A DNA stretch of 64,000 nucleotides, taken from assembly GCF_023065955.2 (NCBI RefSeq), contig NW_026622986.1, positions 12,239,848 through 12,303,847 of the forward strand, given 5' to 3'. Below the pieces are notes generated by a model. That model was given only the letters and a program-made list of their open reading frames with translations, ran no database searches and was not told the origin of the DNA. Both the position numbers and the translations under genes were made by a program. The DNA is from Ursus arctos. Taxonomy: Eukaryota; Chordata; Mammalia; Carnivora; Ursidae. This document shows, piece by piece, positions 44,338-55,960 of this stretch (within the stretch, counting starts at the first letter, position 1; each line of letters begins with the position of its first letter).

Positions 44338-45164
44338 AAGACAGGTCAGTCAAGTAAATAGTGTTTGGCCTCCAGAACCTAGGGCACTGGACATGAAGCA
44401 TGAAGTATTCTGTGTAGTTGCCATGGTGGCAAGGAAGGGGACTCTGCACACGCAAGCAGAAAGGGGCACATGTAATTCCAAAGCAAAGGCATTTAGAATC
44501 AGGCAAGCAGAGAGAATTAGCATTGAGGGCAATCTATCAGAGCATAGCAGGAACCCAGCAGAGTAGCTAGGATTTGGGGCAATGGTGCAAAATTAGAAAG
44601 AGAAATGCAGGCCTTATTTCTAGAAGGACGATAGCACTAGGAGAGCAGCAAGAGAGAACGCCTAGGGTTCAAGTCAAACCGGCCGTGAAAGGACCCATTC
44701 AGAGTCTCAAGGTATCAGACAAGAACTCTCCAATCCATTTGGCGTCTTGTATAGGTTTATCTTTGCAACTTTTTATGAAGCTCAGCACAATGGAGGGAGG
44801 CAAGAGGCCGAGCTATGGGGAGGAAACAGAAGTTACTGGGTGGGAACTGGGTGGGAACACTGCCATGTGCTTAAATGTCTCATATTTAAAATCATTTCTT
44901 TAGAGGATCTGTTAAGTTAAAAAATATTACCTGAGAGATAACACCTTAAGCCCCTAAGAGACCAGCCTTTGGCATATATTGGTTTATCAGATTAGCTCTT
45001 ACTTTCAAATGGAGAGAGTGAGGTCCTGAGGGAATGGAATTCAGATATTAGATTTAAAGGCTATTTGAAAGAAATAGAGTTCCAGAGCAGGTAATCTTAT
45101 ACATCCCGAAAATTAGGAAGAAATTTTTCTTTTATGCCCCTCATTTCACATTTCCCTGTAGGCC
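44338..45164. other. unannotated sequence
   Basis: No gene or recognised repeat. A frame at 44574-44903 (+) has no domain. Confidence 0.45.
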
Positions 45165-45372
45165 ACATGCATTGAGAATTTACTATATGCCAGACACTTC
45201 CAAAGCCCTTCAAATATATTATTTCATTTAATCCTCCAACCCTATGGGTACATCTTATTATTTCCATACTAGAACTAGGAAAACCAAGGCTCAAAAAATT
45301 CCCCAAGTCTATATGGCTAGTAAGTTGCAGAACTGAAATTCAAACTCATCTGTGCCCAATGACCCGAATGTT
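45165..45372 (+). repeat. MIR
   Basis: 'gagaatttactatatgccag', 'attatttcatttaatcctcc', 'gaactaggaaaaccaaggct' and 'atatggctagtaagttgcag' follow MIR order. Confidence 0.93.
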
Positions 45373-45539
45373 CCTACAAGAGGGTTTTTCAAATGTCCAA
45401 GTGAGAGGCTTTGATAATTTCACTAGGGAAAGTGTCATTAGGAATGACGGGATGGGACTGGGGCAAAAAAACCCCCCAAACCAAACCAAAACAAAAAAAC
45501 CCTCACAAGTGGCATAGAGAGCAGTTCAACAGTCAATTG

Positions 45540-45704
45540 CATATGCCAACCATTATCAGAGGTTGTGCTAGGTCCTAGGGATACTGTCATGAGAAACCAG
45601 ACATGACCCAGACTTCATGGGCTGACTGTCCAGCAGGGAGAAAACATTCAACCAACAGTGATATATAACTGTAAATAAGTCTCACATTTACAAGAGTTGA
45701 AAAC
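45540..45704 (-). mobile_element. LINE/L2 3' region, antisense
   Basis: 'tgctaggtcctagggatact', 'ccagacttcatgggctgact' and 'aaaacattcaaccaacagtg' match the reversed L2 3' end. Confidence 0.75.
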
Positions 45705-46199
45705 AAAGGTGCTGAGTGATGGTTGCCATCAACAGCACTGAGACACCTGTTTTTGATAACTTATGTTTAAGTGAAAAGAGGGAAGGAAAGAACGATGCTA
45801 GAGGTGAGAGAGAATTGAGGTTGGAAGCAGGAGGAGGAGTGGTTTTGTGGGGAGAATGTGCTAAGATGGGTCTACAATGTGTTGAATTCAGGGTGAGTTT
45901 GAGACATCCGAGAATTGGCCACTAAGCACCTAGAGACAAAATCAGGTGCCAGAAGCCAGGGAAAGAGATACTGTCATGAGCCCCAGAGAAACACTTGGTA
46001 TACAGCCAAGCTGGTCGCGCTGAAGGAATGGGCTCCGGGCTCTCCAGGGCACAATCTTCAATCCTATCCACGTCTACAGCAGCCGCTATGGAAGTGAGGG
46101 GGGAGGGGACTCACGAGGGGCAGGCAAACTAAGCTGGTAGCAGGAGGTGCTTGAAACTTTGTAAGGATCCCCTAAGAAACCCATTGCCTCTTTTTAAAT
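45705..46199. other. unannotated sequence, possibly more L2
   Basis: No gene seen. It may be the decayed continuation of the antisense L2. Confidence 0.4.
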
Positions 46200-46390
46200 A
46201 AAAATAATAGTAAGAAGAAGAAGAAGAACTAACACCACTTTGTGCTTCTGCTATGCCTGGATGCTATCTGAGTTAGTCCTCCTGACGCCATGAAGAAACG
46301 CCGAGAAAACCGAGGCCCAGGGAAGGTAAGTGACCTCTCCGAATCCCATCACTGTGAAGCCTGGATGCAAGATTTAAACTCAGATTGGGC
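46200..46390 (+). repeat. MIR with a GT-AG-like core
   Basis: 'ttctgctatgcctggatgct', 'gagttagtcctcctgacgcc', 'gaaaaccgaggcccagggaa' and 'ggtaagtgacctctccgaat' keep MIR order. The ggtaagt in the core is the usual MIR 'ggttaagtaac' block, not a splice donor. Confidence 0.85.
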
Positions 46391-46934
46391 TTTAATCATG
46401 ACTACAGATCAAGGGGAGAAGGAACAAAGGGATATTTTCTTCCTTCAAGTTCTGTGTGAATGATCTCCCTATTTTATCTTGCAAAGACAAAATGTGTAAC
46501 TTTATATCCCAGTGCTAGGAGGGGAACTGCTATTAGTCTGCATCTCTGAGTCCCAAGTATTTAAAATACATTTTATCAGACCCTGATATTCTGAATTTCA
46601 TCTCATACCTGATCCTTCCTAGTGGTCAAGATAGCAGGTGCTCCATCCAATTCACCAGTTCATACTAAACTCCTCTTTGTAGGTGCTTTGTAGCTTATGA
46701 AAACTTTGCAGATAGACAGGAGGGGGAAGAGGTTAGGACACCAAAGGAGCCATCAGAGGATATCTAATACTGGAAAAATTGGCTTAAAGAGAAACTTCCA
46801 AAGTAGCCTCTGAAGTCTATGGGAAGTTGGGCCAGGTTAACAAAGTGCAGAAAAAAAGAACTGTCTTTTCTCTTAGTACTTGCTAGAAATGGAACATAAC
46901 CATGCGAAATTACCTGACCTTTTTAACCTCTGTT
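46391..46934. other. unannotated sequence
   Basis: No gene or recognised repeat. Confidence 0.45.
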
Positions 46935-47068
46935 CCCTCACGTATTTAACAGAGCTAATCTGAAAGTCACCCCATGTTGCCTTTGTGAGGTTTTAATGAG
47001 ATAATGCTTCTGTGCTCTCTGCATTGTGGCCAATGCTGAGCAAGGCCTCGATAAATGTTTGCCTTGAA
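46935..47068 (-). repeat. MIR, antisense
   Basis: 'tgtgaggttttaatgagata', 'atgctgagcaaggcctcgat' and aaatgtttg are the reversed 5' half of MIR. Confidence 0.8.
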
Positions 47069-47814
47069 AAAATGAGCACTGTACATGAAGACGTTTTATA
47101 AGCCCAAAGTACTATATCAATGCAATTATTTTTTAGATGCAGAAAAGAGAAAATAGACTTAGTAGGGTATTATGAATACGTAGGCAGTATGAAGACCTAT
47201 TTCAAACTGAAATATTGATACTATTGTTTCTCTTTAAGGCTCTTCTTATTTGTCACGCTTAACATAATATTATCTAAAAGTCACGTAGTATTTTCTGCGC
47301 AAACGTACCATTGCGGAACTGAATAAAAAAAAAAGTTGCACCTCTGAAAACAATATGAAACATTTAAGCACCAATGACCTAGTATTCTCATCTAGCTTTG
47401 TGACTTGTTATCTTCCAACCTCAATGTTTCCATTGTCACTCCTCTGTTTCAGATAACAATGCTTTCTGGACACTTGCCGGCTAGCCATTTAAGAAATGAG
47501 GGGCTTTTTAAAAAGTCTACCACTGTGTTGATTCCCAGCTATACAGTTACCATTTGTAAATCAGTGGAGCAAGAAATTAAGGACACATTGGCAGGCTAGC
47601 CTGTGGAATCCCAATAATAAAGGTACAGGAAGGATCACCTTGCTGTCTCTCTGCTGCCTATGGAACATGCAACTAAAACACCGCCCTCCGAAGAAGCAGC
47701 CTTGTCTAATCACCAGGAGAAATAAGCAAAGCACACTGGTAATCAGACTAGGAGGTGATGAAATAAAGTGCCTGCATTGTATAACACAAAGACGAAGGTC
47801 TGGTGTTGTTTGCT
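47069..47814. other. unannotated sequence
   Basis: No gene or confident repeat. Frames at 47405-47599 and 47640-47933 (+) have no domain; the second runs into the SINE. Confidence 0.45.
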
Positions 47815-48018
47815 TGTTTGTTTGTTTTTTAAAGATTCTATTAATTCATTTAAGAGAGAGGGAGACAGAGAGAGTACAAGCAGGGGGAGGGGGAGACGCA
47901 GAGAGAGCGAGGGAGAAGCACACTCCCCATTGAGCAGGGAGCCCGATGCTCATGACCTGGAGATCATGACCTGAGCCAAAAAGCAGATGCTTAACCATCT
48001 GAGCCACCCAGGTGCCCC
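47815..48018 (-). mobile_element. Can-SINE, older type
   Basis: Reversed: tgtttgtttgttttttaaag tail, agattctattaattcattta, 'gtacaagcagggggaggggg', 'tcatgacctggagatcatga', 'gagccacccaggtgcccc'. The tgtt-rich left edge replaces a plain poly(T). No clear TSD. Confidence 0.92.
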
Positions 48019-48024
48019 CCAAGA

Positions 48025-48110
48025 AAGAATTCTTGAGAAATCTTTGGTGCAAAAAGGTGGTTTTATTAAAGCACGGGACAGGACCCGGGGGCAGAAAGAG
48101 CTGCTTTCTG
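48025..48110 (+). mobile_element. possible LTR fragment of a carnivore endogenous retrovirus
   Basis: 'agaattcttgagaaatcttt', 'tgcaaaaaggtggttttatt' and 'aaagcacgggacaggacccg' recall a dispersed carnivore LTR-like sequence. This is recognition from memory of a short piece; no gag, pol or env remnant is seen nearby. Confidence 0.3.
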
Positions 48111-48937
48111 AAGATCTGTTTTTAATGCATCATTTTATCTTTTTTTAGTGATATGTTGATAATGCATCATTTTCATTGTAATTCTTAGGTCTTAACTCCT
48201 CTGCTATCTGTAGTGGCCCCTTTGGGTCGCTTTGAAGTGCAAATCGTTGGGCTCAAATGATAGCTAATAAGGCGAAACAAAAGAGAGGAGGAGAAAGTTG
48301 TTGAATAATATTACAACTGAATGAGCTTAGTCTTTCTGTTTATATGGAAGGACCCCAATCTGCACCCCCCCATTGGTTATTCGAATCCCTGCAGACAGAT
48401 GCTCTGGCCAACTGTCCAGTTAGGAGGGAGCCACCAATGTGCCTGAATTCTGCCAGTATGTTACACGCGGCACCTATTTGCTCAAAAATTCAGGGCAAGC
48501 AAAGGAAATGGCTACACGTGCAACAAAATTTGGGAAAGGACACAAAGTCCCCAAACTCCAAGTCATTTCCTCAGTCATTTGACAGTGCTTCCAAATGTTC
48601 TGGGAGCAACACAGTATTAGTCCACTGACATGCAAGATTTCTGGTGTAGGGAAGTTACCCTAACAGATAGTAAAATACAATATAATGCTATAATAATGGA
48701 AACTGAATGTCTGAGGCAAAGGAACCAACAGACAGAATGGACATCCCTGAAACTCTAATATAGAATATATGACAATATATTTGAAAAGAGAATATTATAA
48801 ATGAAGAAGGAATATATTACTCCATATATTATACTGGAGATTGATGACTTGAAACAGTAAACAGGCAAGAGTTTCATCTTATAACATACTTCAAATAAAT
48901 TCCAGTTGGGAAACTAAACATAATAAGAAAACCCATT
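48111..48937. other. unannotated sequence, may include LTR remainder
   Basis: No gene. The interval contains a repeated 'aatgcatcatttt' (48126 and 48162), a short imperfect direct repeat. A 94-codon frame at 48344-48628 has no domain. Confidence 0.4.
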
Positions 48938-48954
48938 AGAAAACTAGAAGATGT

Positions 48955-49168
48955 GGGGCGCCTGGGTGGCACAGCAGTTGGGCGTCTGCCTTCGGCTCAG
49001 GGCGTGATCCTGGCGTTGTGGGATCGAGCCCCACATCAGGCTCCTCTGCTATGAGCCTGCTTCTTCCTCTCCCACTCCCCCTGCTTGTGTTCCCTCTCTC
49101 CCTGGCTGTCTCTCTCTCTCTCTGTCAAATGAATAAATGAAATCTTTAAAAAAAAAAAAAAAAGAAAA
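48955..49168 (+). mobile_element. Can-SINE (young type)
   Basis: Head ggggcgcctgggtggcacag, core ggatcgagccccacatcagg, 3' domain gtgttccctctctccctggc, A-rich tail. TSD agaaaactagaagatgt (48938-48954) and agaaaactagaaggtgt (49169-49185), one mismatch in 17. Confidence 0.97.
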
Positions 49169-49857
49169 AGAAAACTAGAAGGTGTAACCAAAGAGTCAGT
49201 TTGACAAGCAAGGAGTTCAATGACATAAAAATAATGGAAGACACAATAAATTTTAAAATAATGATAGATTGCATAAATATAAAAAAAGGATGCTTTCAAT
49301 ATAAATCATTATAGAAATAAATGTTGATGTGAATATATATGTATTCTCTCTACCTCTTCTCTAGTTCTGTTTACTGAGAGAGTCTGGAAACAATAATACC
49401 ACAGAAGCAATGAGTAAGTGGTATCCGGGACCTAGTTTCTAAATACCAACTTTTACTAAAAGAAACAAGGACTCTTAGGAAGAAAAGACTGATTCCAGGG
49501 CAGGGGTGGGAAAGTATAAAATGGGCCTAGAACATCTTATTGTGCCCAAAGTTAGTGCTCAGAGAATATTGGAAATAAACCAGAAGGTCATAAGAGCTCT
49601 CACTGGCCAAATCTGGGGTGATTTGTGTATCAAAATAAATGACAGCAACAGATTACAACCCATTGAACAAAACAGGAATCCATGAGCCCATACTGATTTA
49701 AGTTAATAATGAATCAACTGAAAATTTGAGGAGAAAAATCCTCAAATACTCATTAATACTCAAAATTGTCAAAATGCTTATTAGTGACAAAGGTGGAAGG
49801 AGTAACTTTAGAGTAAAAAGTCTTGATGTCAATCACGCGTTTAAAGTGAACATCACC

Positions 49858-50042
49858 GGGACACCTGGGTGGCTCAGTCCCTTGGGTGTCTGACTCTTGA
49901 TTTCAGCCGGGGTCATGATCTCAGGGTCCTGGGATCAAGCCCTGCATTGAGCTCCATGCTCAGCGGGGAGTCTGCTTGAGATTCTCTCTCTCTTCCTTTG
50001 CCCCCCCTTCTCTAAAATAAGTAAATATTTTTTTTAAATAAA
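49858..50042 (+). mobile_element. Can-SINE, older type, inside L1M
   Basis: Head gggacacctgggtggctcag, core 'tcatgatctcagggtcctgg', 3' domain 'gcggggagtctgcttgagat' and an aaataagtaaatattttttt tail. TSD not resolved. Confidence 0.92.
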
Positions 50043-50219
50043 AATAAATTTGTCACCAATAATGGGACAAATCCAAGTACTGTTCTACCTGATGGAATGT
50101 AATAAGAGCATAACATCACCTCTGTGATATTCCTGCCAAAGCTGCATAACCTGAATCTAATCTGGAGGAAACATCAAACTCGTTAGGAAAATTCTACAAG
50201 ATAACTGATCTGTAATCTT

Positions 50220-50418
50220 TTTTTTTTTTTAAGATTTTATTTATTTATTCGACAGAGATAGAGACAGCCAGCGAAAGAGGGAACACAAGCAGGGGGAGTG
50301 GGAGAGGAAGAAGCAGGCTCCTAGCGGAGGAGCCTGATGTGGGGCTCGATCCCATAACGCTGGGATCACGCCCTGAGCCGAAGGCAGACGCTTAACCGCT
50401 GTGCCACCCAGGCGCCCC
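50220..50418 (-). mobile_element. Can-SINE (young type) inside L1M
   Basis: Poly(T), aagattttatttatttattc, 'gacagccagcgaaagaggga', 'cccataacgctgggatcacg', complemented head. A perfect 14-bp TSD, tgatctgtaatctt, is at 50206-50219 and 50419-50432. Confidence 0.97.
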
Positions 50419-50730
50419 TGATCTGTAATCTTCAAGAGCACCAAGGTCGTGAAAACCAAGGAAATACTGAGGGACTATTCCACATTTAAGGAGGCTAAAA
50501 TGACATGGCAACAAAATGCAATGTGATCTGGATTAGATCTTTTTATATAAAGGACATTTTGGGAACAGTTGTTGAAACTAATGGGGACTGAAGATTAGGC
50601 AGCAGCCTTGTAGCAATGTTAATTTCCTGAGTTTGATGATAATATTACAATTATGCAGCAGAATACCTTTGCTCCTAGGAAATACACACTAAAGTTTTCA
50701 GAGGACATCATGTAAGCCACTTGGTCTCAA

Positions 50731-51989
50731 ATGGTTCTGGAATCAATAAACACTCTTGCAACATTTCTAATAAGTTTGAGGTTGTTTCAAAACAACAACG
50801 TGAACAAAAAAGTGAGTGTAACTCTTTCAAATTCTCTTTTGTCCTCTTCCAGTTGGTTACATCTAAGTATTGTGTTAGCATCATTATACGGTAGTTTTGG
50901 TGTATCAGTTACACCAGTGAAATCTTCCCTCGTGCAAATTTTAATGTCAAACATTAGGGAAATTATTAGGATATAGCTATATCCTAGAACATTATAAACA
51001 TTTTTTAAGTGTTTTTGTTTTGACAAATAGGCAACAGCACGGAAAAGCTCTTGTAGTGTTATACTGTTTTAAAATAAAATTGAAGTAGTGCATACAAAAT
51101 TAAACTGATTCATAGTCATTTATGACTGGAAGAAATGACAACATTGCAACCACAGTTATATCTGAGTAATGTGAACAGAGGTGATTTATTTTTATTTTTA
51201 TTTTGGTGTAATGTCTCAATTCCCTACAACGACCATCATTTTTAAGAACAAATATTGAAAATATAAAAGTAATTAACATGAAGTGATGTGAAGGAGCAAG
51301 AAAAAGTAGTTGTTAAAGGAGAAAGTCTCCAAGGACATGCAACGTTGCTGTTGGCCTCCTTTTCCTTCTCTGTAATTTGATGTTGAAGGTCAGAGACACT
51401 GTATATGAAGCCCCGAGCACAGTGGCTGGAGTTCAGGGAAACTCCCCTGGAAGCTGGTCACCACGACCGACAGTCATGCACACAAGTGAGCCCCTTTCCC
51501 ACTCACCCCAGCTGGTGAGAGGTAGATTGTTCAGCCAGCAATAAAGAAAGAGCAATAGATGTTATCAGTAATCCACAAAATCCGAATATTCAGTCCCCTG
51601 GCATACATGGAATCATTCTAATTTTCAAATCAAAAGGGTCTGTTCACTATCAAACAAAATTAACTGCCTTTAACGTTAATAGAAACTATAGGCAGAAATC
51701 CTCTAGAAACACAACAGACATTCTGGATTTGAGAATTCGTCATGCTCTCTATTCTAGGCTCAGTTTCAACATATTTGAAATCAAGTAGGAGGCTTATGTT
51801 GATACAAAATATTTGCAGAGCGATTTACTGATGCTAAACCGATCCCATACAGATGGTAAAGAAGTATTAATTGGAATTGCCAAATGACAGTATGAAGGAA
51901 ATAAGTTTCTCTTCAGAGAAACATTTGAATGTGTCATAAAAACTGTCAGAGAATTAACATCTCAAAAACCTTAAAATCAGGATGTAGAA
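50731..51989. other. unannotated sequence
   Basis: AT-rich, no gene or confident repeat. Two frames of about 80 codons at 50731-51026 lie on opposite strands over the same bases; neither has a domain. Confidence 0.45.
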
Positions 51990-52225
51990 AGACTGTGTCA
52001 GTTTGGGAGTCCAGCTTCCTGGGTTCAATGCAACATAGATACATAATATGACTTCGAGCAAGTGACTTAAACTCTGTAGGCTTTGGTTTCGTCTACAATC
52101 AATGGGGGTAACCTCTCTGGATTATAGTGAGAATGAATGAGATAACATATGTACGGCACCTAGCATAGTCCCTGGTACATATGCAAAACATGATCAAAGT
52201 TATTATCATTATTATTTTTATAATA
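51990..52225 (-). repeat. MIR, antisense
   Basis: 'gggagtccagcttcctgggt', 'acttcgagcaagtgacttaa', 'gtgagaatgaatgagataac' and 'cctagcatagtccctggtac' are the reversed MIR blocks in order. Confidence 0.93.
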
Positions 52226-52539
52226 TTAAGAAATTTGTGGTATTACATTTAATTAATATCTATATGCTGTGGGGGTATGCATAGGCATGCGGAAGGAAAA
52301 AGTCTGAGAAAGGAGGAAGAGAAAGAAGCAGAAAGTTGATGCTAATTCACTCTCCACCCCTAATATTCGCATCTTATTTCTGTTCCTGGTTCTCTCCATC
52401 TCAGTCAGTGGAAATACTGTCTGCCCAGTTGCTTGAGGGGAGTATCTCAGAGTCCCTCTAACTGTGTCCCTTCCCCTCCCTGGCTGGCCCTGCCCACCCC
52501 CTGTGCAATCCCAGTTATCCCAGTACACCTATCATCTTC

Positions 52540-53215
52540 CCCCACTAGTGTTCCATGCCCACCTCCTAATTCCTCTCCCTGATGTTGCTTAAAGTCCTCT
52601 CTGGTTCGTTCACCACACAAAACCAGAGCCATCTTCTTGGAACGTACATCAGACACCTCTCTTCCCAGATGGCAACACTTCAATGCCTCCTGGTTGTATT
52701 TTGAATAAAATCTAACCCCCCCGTAAGGCCCTACCTGATGTGCATCCTCTTATCCCTCCTAATGCCACCTCCTGTCACTCCCTCCCTCACTACATGTCAG
52801 TCATCATTCAAGCCATATGCCTTTGCACATGCTGTTCTCTCTACGTGGGGCGTTTCCTTTATAGCATGAATGTCCAGTTCTTTCCTGACCTTCAAGCCAG
52901 AGCTTCAAGGTCACCTCTTCAAAGAGGCCTTCTCCATACTCCAGTGAAAATGGCATCCCCTTTACCTCAGTTATTCTCTAGTTTGGCATAGTGCCTTCTT
53001 AACAGCACATAAAACGATTTCTAATGCCTCCTTCCTTCCTTCCTTCCTTCCTTCCTTCCTTCCTTCCTTCCTTCCTTCCTTCCTTCATTTTTTGGTCTGG
53101 GTCATCCAAAGACTATAAATAACTGGTCTCGGGCCATATCTTTTTTTTCAACTACTTCCAAGGCTCAGTTCACCGTTGTGCTGGGCATATAGAAGATGTT
53201 CAGTAAATAGCTGTT
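52540..53215 (+). mobile_element. LINE/L2 3' region with a microsatellite insert
   Basis: 'ccatatgcctttgcacatgc', 'ttcctgaccttcaagccaga', 'gcttcaaggtcacctcttca', 'aagaggccttctccatactc', then after the (CTTC)n run 'gctgggcatatagaagatgt' and 'tcagtaaatagctgttgaa'. This is the L2 3' order. Sequence from about 52250 may belong to it too. The Pro/Leu/Cys-rich frame 52740-52991 is L2-derived. Confidence 0.88.
53028..53087 (+). repeat. (CTTC)n microsatellite inside L2
   Basis: About 14 uninterrupted CTTC units at the position of a pyrimidine-rich stretch in L2. Confidence 0.97.
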
Positions 53216-54433
53216 GAAACCCTTGGGCAATTGAATAACTGAATCTTGTAAATTTCCAGGGTTAAAATACATTAGATGTATAATAATTTATTTTCACTCT
53301 TCATTGAATGGTCAGAGAGGGAGAAACGTGAGATACACATATTTTCTATGTTGCTATGTATCTATAAATGTTAGAAATAGCTCACCCTATACAGAGCAGT
53401 TGTTTATGAATTCTCTGTTAATCCAAAAAAGGTCATGTTGAAAAGGCAAATTAAGTTCAGGGATTTTGTTCATTGCAGTTACTTAACTGGCATTTTCGGG
53501 GCCAATGGATCACATGAATCCATTTTTTAAATCTCTCTGCTTTTAGAAGATACCATGGTTTGAAACCAACATCATGACCACGTTTTATAGGATTCACATC
53601 TTTTTGATCAGGGTTGATCAAAGATGAATTTCAAGTTGGTGTTTGTTATTTGGGGCCCTGAATGATGCTTTTCTGAATCATTTTCTCAACATGTAGTATG
53701 AAACTGACTGCAGTGGGTGCTGTAATCAGTCACCTGGACCCTCCCTCTGAGACCGAGGCTTTCACCCTCCAGTTGTTGGGGGTGTAGTTAAAGAGAACTG
53801 CTTTGTCTGAGATCATGCCCCATCCCTGGGGATGGTCCTTATCTAAAAACTAGCCCTGGATATAGGGGCTGGTGGGGTGGGGGAGATCCAGCCTCTTGTC
53901 TAATGGGGGCTCAACTTGGAGGGGCCATCTGAGCCCCAGGGCTCTGGGATCAGCTCAGGTGGTCCTGCATAAACGCTGCCAGGATGGAGTCCAGTGCCTT
54001 CTTTTGTCCAGCCCTGTTTTCTTAACAGGTATTGATCCAGAGAACACTCCCTAGTAAACTCCCTGCACCCAAACCCTCCCCTCAAGATGGATATAGTGTT
54101 TCCCTCTTGAGACATTGACCGGGCTGATTGGGAGCCACTCTCTTCCACCATTTTCCTTCTCCTTGGCTTGAAAGGACTACTCCAGAAAAGGTGGACAGAT
54201 AGAATCTGCTGCCCAGCTCTCCCTCAACCATAAATAGTATCTGACAGCAGGATTGGAAATGGTGATGATGTAGTCTCCTGCCAACCATAGCCTAAACTGT
54301 CTTCAATTTCCTTTCTCTACTCTCTGGTGTCTTCCCAATGCAGAGAGTATTATAATAGAGACTACTTCTTTACTAATTAATTAATAGGAAACTCACCATA
54401 AGTATACTCTCTGATATAATTATTTTTAAAACA
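53216..54433. other. unannotated sequence
   Basis: No gene or confident repeat. Frames at 53872-54054 (+) and 53900-54288 (-) oppose each other and lack domains. Confidence 0.45.
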
Positions 54434-54820
54434 TGTGATGGGCTGAATTGTGTCCCCCTGAAGTTCAGATGTTGAAGTCCCAACCCCCAGGGCCTCAGAA
54501 TGTAGTACTATTTGGAGAGAGGGTTTTTATAGAGACAGTGAGGGTTAAATGGGGTCATTCTGGTGGATCCTAATCTAATACGACTGGTATCCTTATAAGA
54601 AGAGGAGATTAGGGCACAGACTCACACAGGGACCATGTAAAGACACAGGGAGAAGATGGCCATCTACAAGCCAAGGAGAGAGACCTCTGCTGAAACCAAC
54701 TCCATCAACACCTTGATCTCAAACTTCTGACCTTCAGAAATGTGAGAAAATGCGTTTCGGTCATTTTAACCACCTGGTTTTTGTACTTTATTATGGTGGC
54801 TCCAGGTAACCACTCTAGCA
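54434..54820 (+). mobile_element. ERVL-MaLR (MLT1-type) solitary LTR
   Basis: Begins tgtgatgggctgaattgtgt and continues 'ttgaagtcccaacccccagg', 'tccttataagaagaggagat', 'agacacagggagaagatggc', 'atctacaagccaaggagaga', 'cttctgaccttcagaaatgt' and a tctagca end. This is the order of the MaLR LTR class. No internal region or second LTR is present. No 5-bp TSD is evident, as expected for an old copy. Confidence 0.85.
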
Positions 54821-55505
54821 TGTAATCACAAAACCTGTGCAGTTTGTTTCCTGCCCCTAAATGCACGAAGCACACCTAAGAAGGACAGAGAGGAGCATCT
54901 CTAGGAGGGCTCCAGGATGTCTCGAGGCTGTGGGAATTCTTCATCTCTTGCCCTGCCCCATTTTTGTTTCCATAGCTTTATTTCTGCTTAACATGGGTAC
55001 CTCAAGTTGACCGCAGGGTTTGGGCATGTTTCCTCCAGCCCCAACCTTGCACTCTTGTATGTATCGTCTTTTGTTCTGATGCTGTGTTTTGATGGATTCT
55101 TTATCCTGTGCCCTGAACCCCCAGCCCCAGGAAGCTATCCTGGCCAGCTTCCATGAATCTAGCTTTCCCTAGAGCGTAGATGGGCTGGATATCTCAAGAG
55201 CTGCACACAGCTCAGCAGGTGGGGGTTAATCGCGTTGATTTTATCCTGACTCTCCATCTAGAAATTTAGGAATTATATCTTATGGACAGCATCGTAGCTT
55301 CCTAGATGTAAGGCATTTGACTATATTGTATCAAAGGGAAGGAAAAAGTTAATACATACATATCCGACAGGAGAACATCATTGGGACGGTTCCCATTGTC
55401 CCCAGGAACCCTTAGTGTGACACCCTTGTCTCTATCCAGTCTTCTCCAAGCTCTCTGATGATCAAATCATTGTAGATAACAGCCTCCTACACTACTATGC
55501 TTCTG

Positions 55506-55682
55506 TCATCCCACACCTGCACCACCACAGATGCCTCGGAGCTGTGTGTTATCTATGGCAGAAGGCGGCACCTCGGTGTCCTTGCTCTGATCGTGCTTAA
55601 AGAGCATCAAATCTGTGCTGCCCACACGGAAACTCAGCTTCTGGTGTGAGAGCTGTTTGGTAGCTTCACTTACAGCTTCCAT
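55506..55682 (-). pseudogene. possible decayed retrocopy or orphan frame
   Basis: A 58-codon minus-strand frame has a soluble-protein-like composition (residues KLSFRVGSTDLMLFKHDQSK in part). Open frames continue in other phases on both sides, and an AATAAA lies downstream on the minus strand (54977-54982). There is no poly(A) run or TSD, and I cannot name a parent gene. Chance is quite possible. Confidence 0.2.
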
Positions 55683-55926
55683 CCTTGCCCTTGGACTCAG
55701 CCAAGGTCCAGGGACTTGGTTGAATGACAGCTTTTGCTCCGTGCTCCCCTCTGATGACTAAGGCTTTGTTTTTGGGTCAAGCTTGTCACGACTCCTTCCT
55801 CCCTTAGGGGAAGCTCTCTCTCCATTCACTCCCAGTCAGTCAGGCAGAGGCTTCCGGTGCGCTGTCCTGCCAGTTCTCCACGCATGCCTGAGAGAGCCAA
55901 GGGCTAGCTTCCGGTCACGCCAGGGG

Positions 55927-55960
55927 CTTCCTGTCTCCAGGGCCTTCCTGTCTCCAGGGC
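55927..55960 (+). repeat. 17-bp tandem duplication
   Basis: The unit cttcctgtctccagggc occurs twice in succession with no mismatch. Confidence 0.9.

Larger units (their letters stand above)
49480..50730 (+). mobile_element. old L1M 3' UTR, split by two SINEs
   Basis: 'aacatcaaactcgttaggaa', 'attctacaagataactgatc', then after the second SINE 'ggaaatactgagggactatt', 'atggcaacaaaatgcaatgt', 'atgttaatttcctgagtttg' and 'gaaatacacactaaagtttt' follow the old L1M 3' UTR. The left portion is less certain. Confidence 0.8.

Noticed and set aside
44109..44361. Lys/Arg/Glu-rich frames on the plus strand
   Set aside because: They come from the GAAA tail of a SINE.
46320..46335. caggg/aaggtaagtga resembling an exon end with a perfect splice donor
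   Set aside because: It is the conserved core of a MIR, where ggttaagtaac often mimics a donor.
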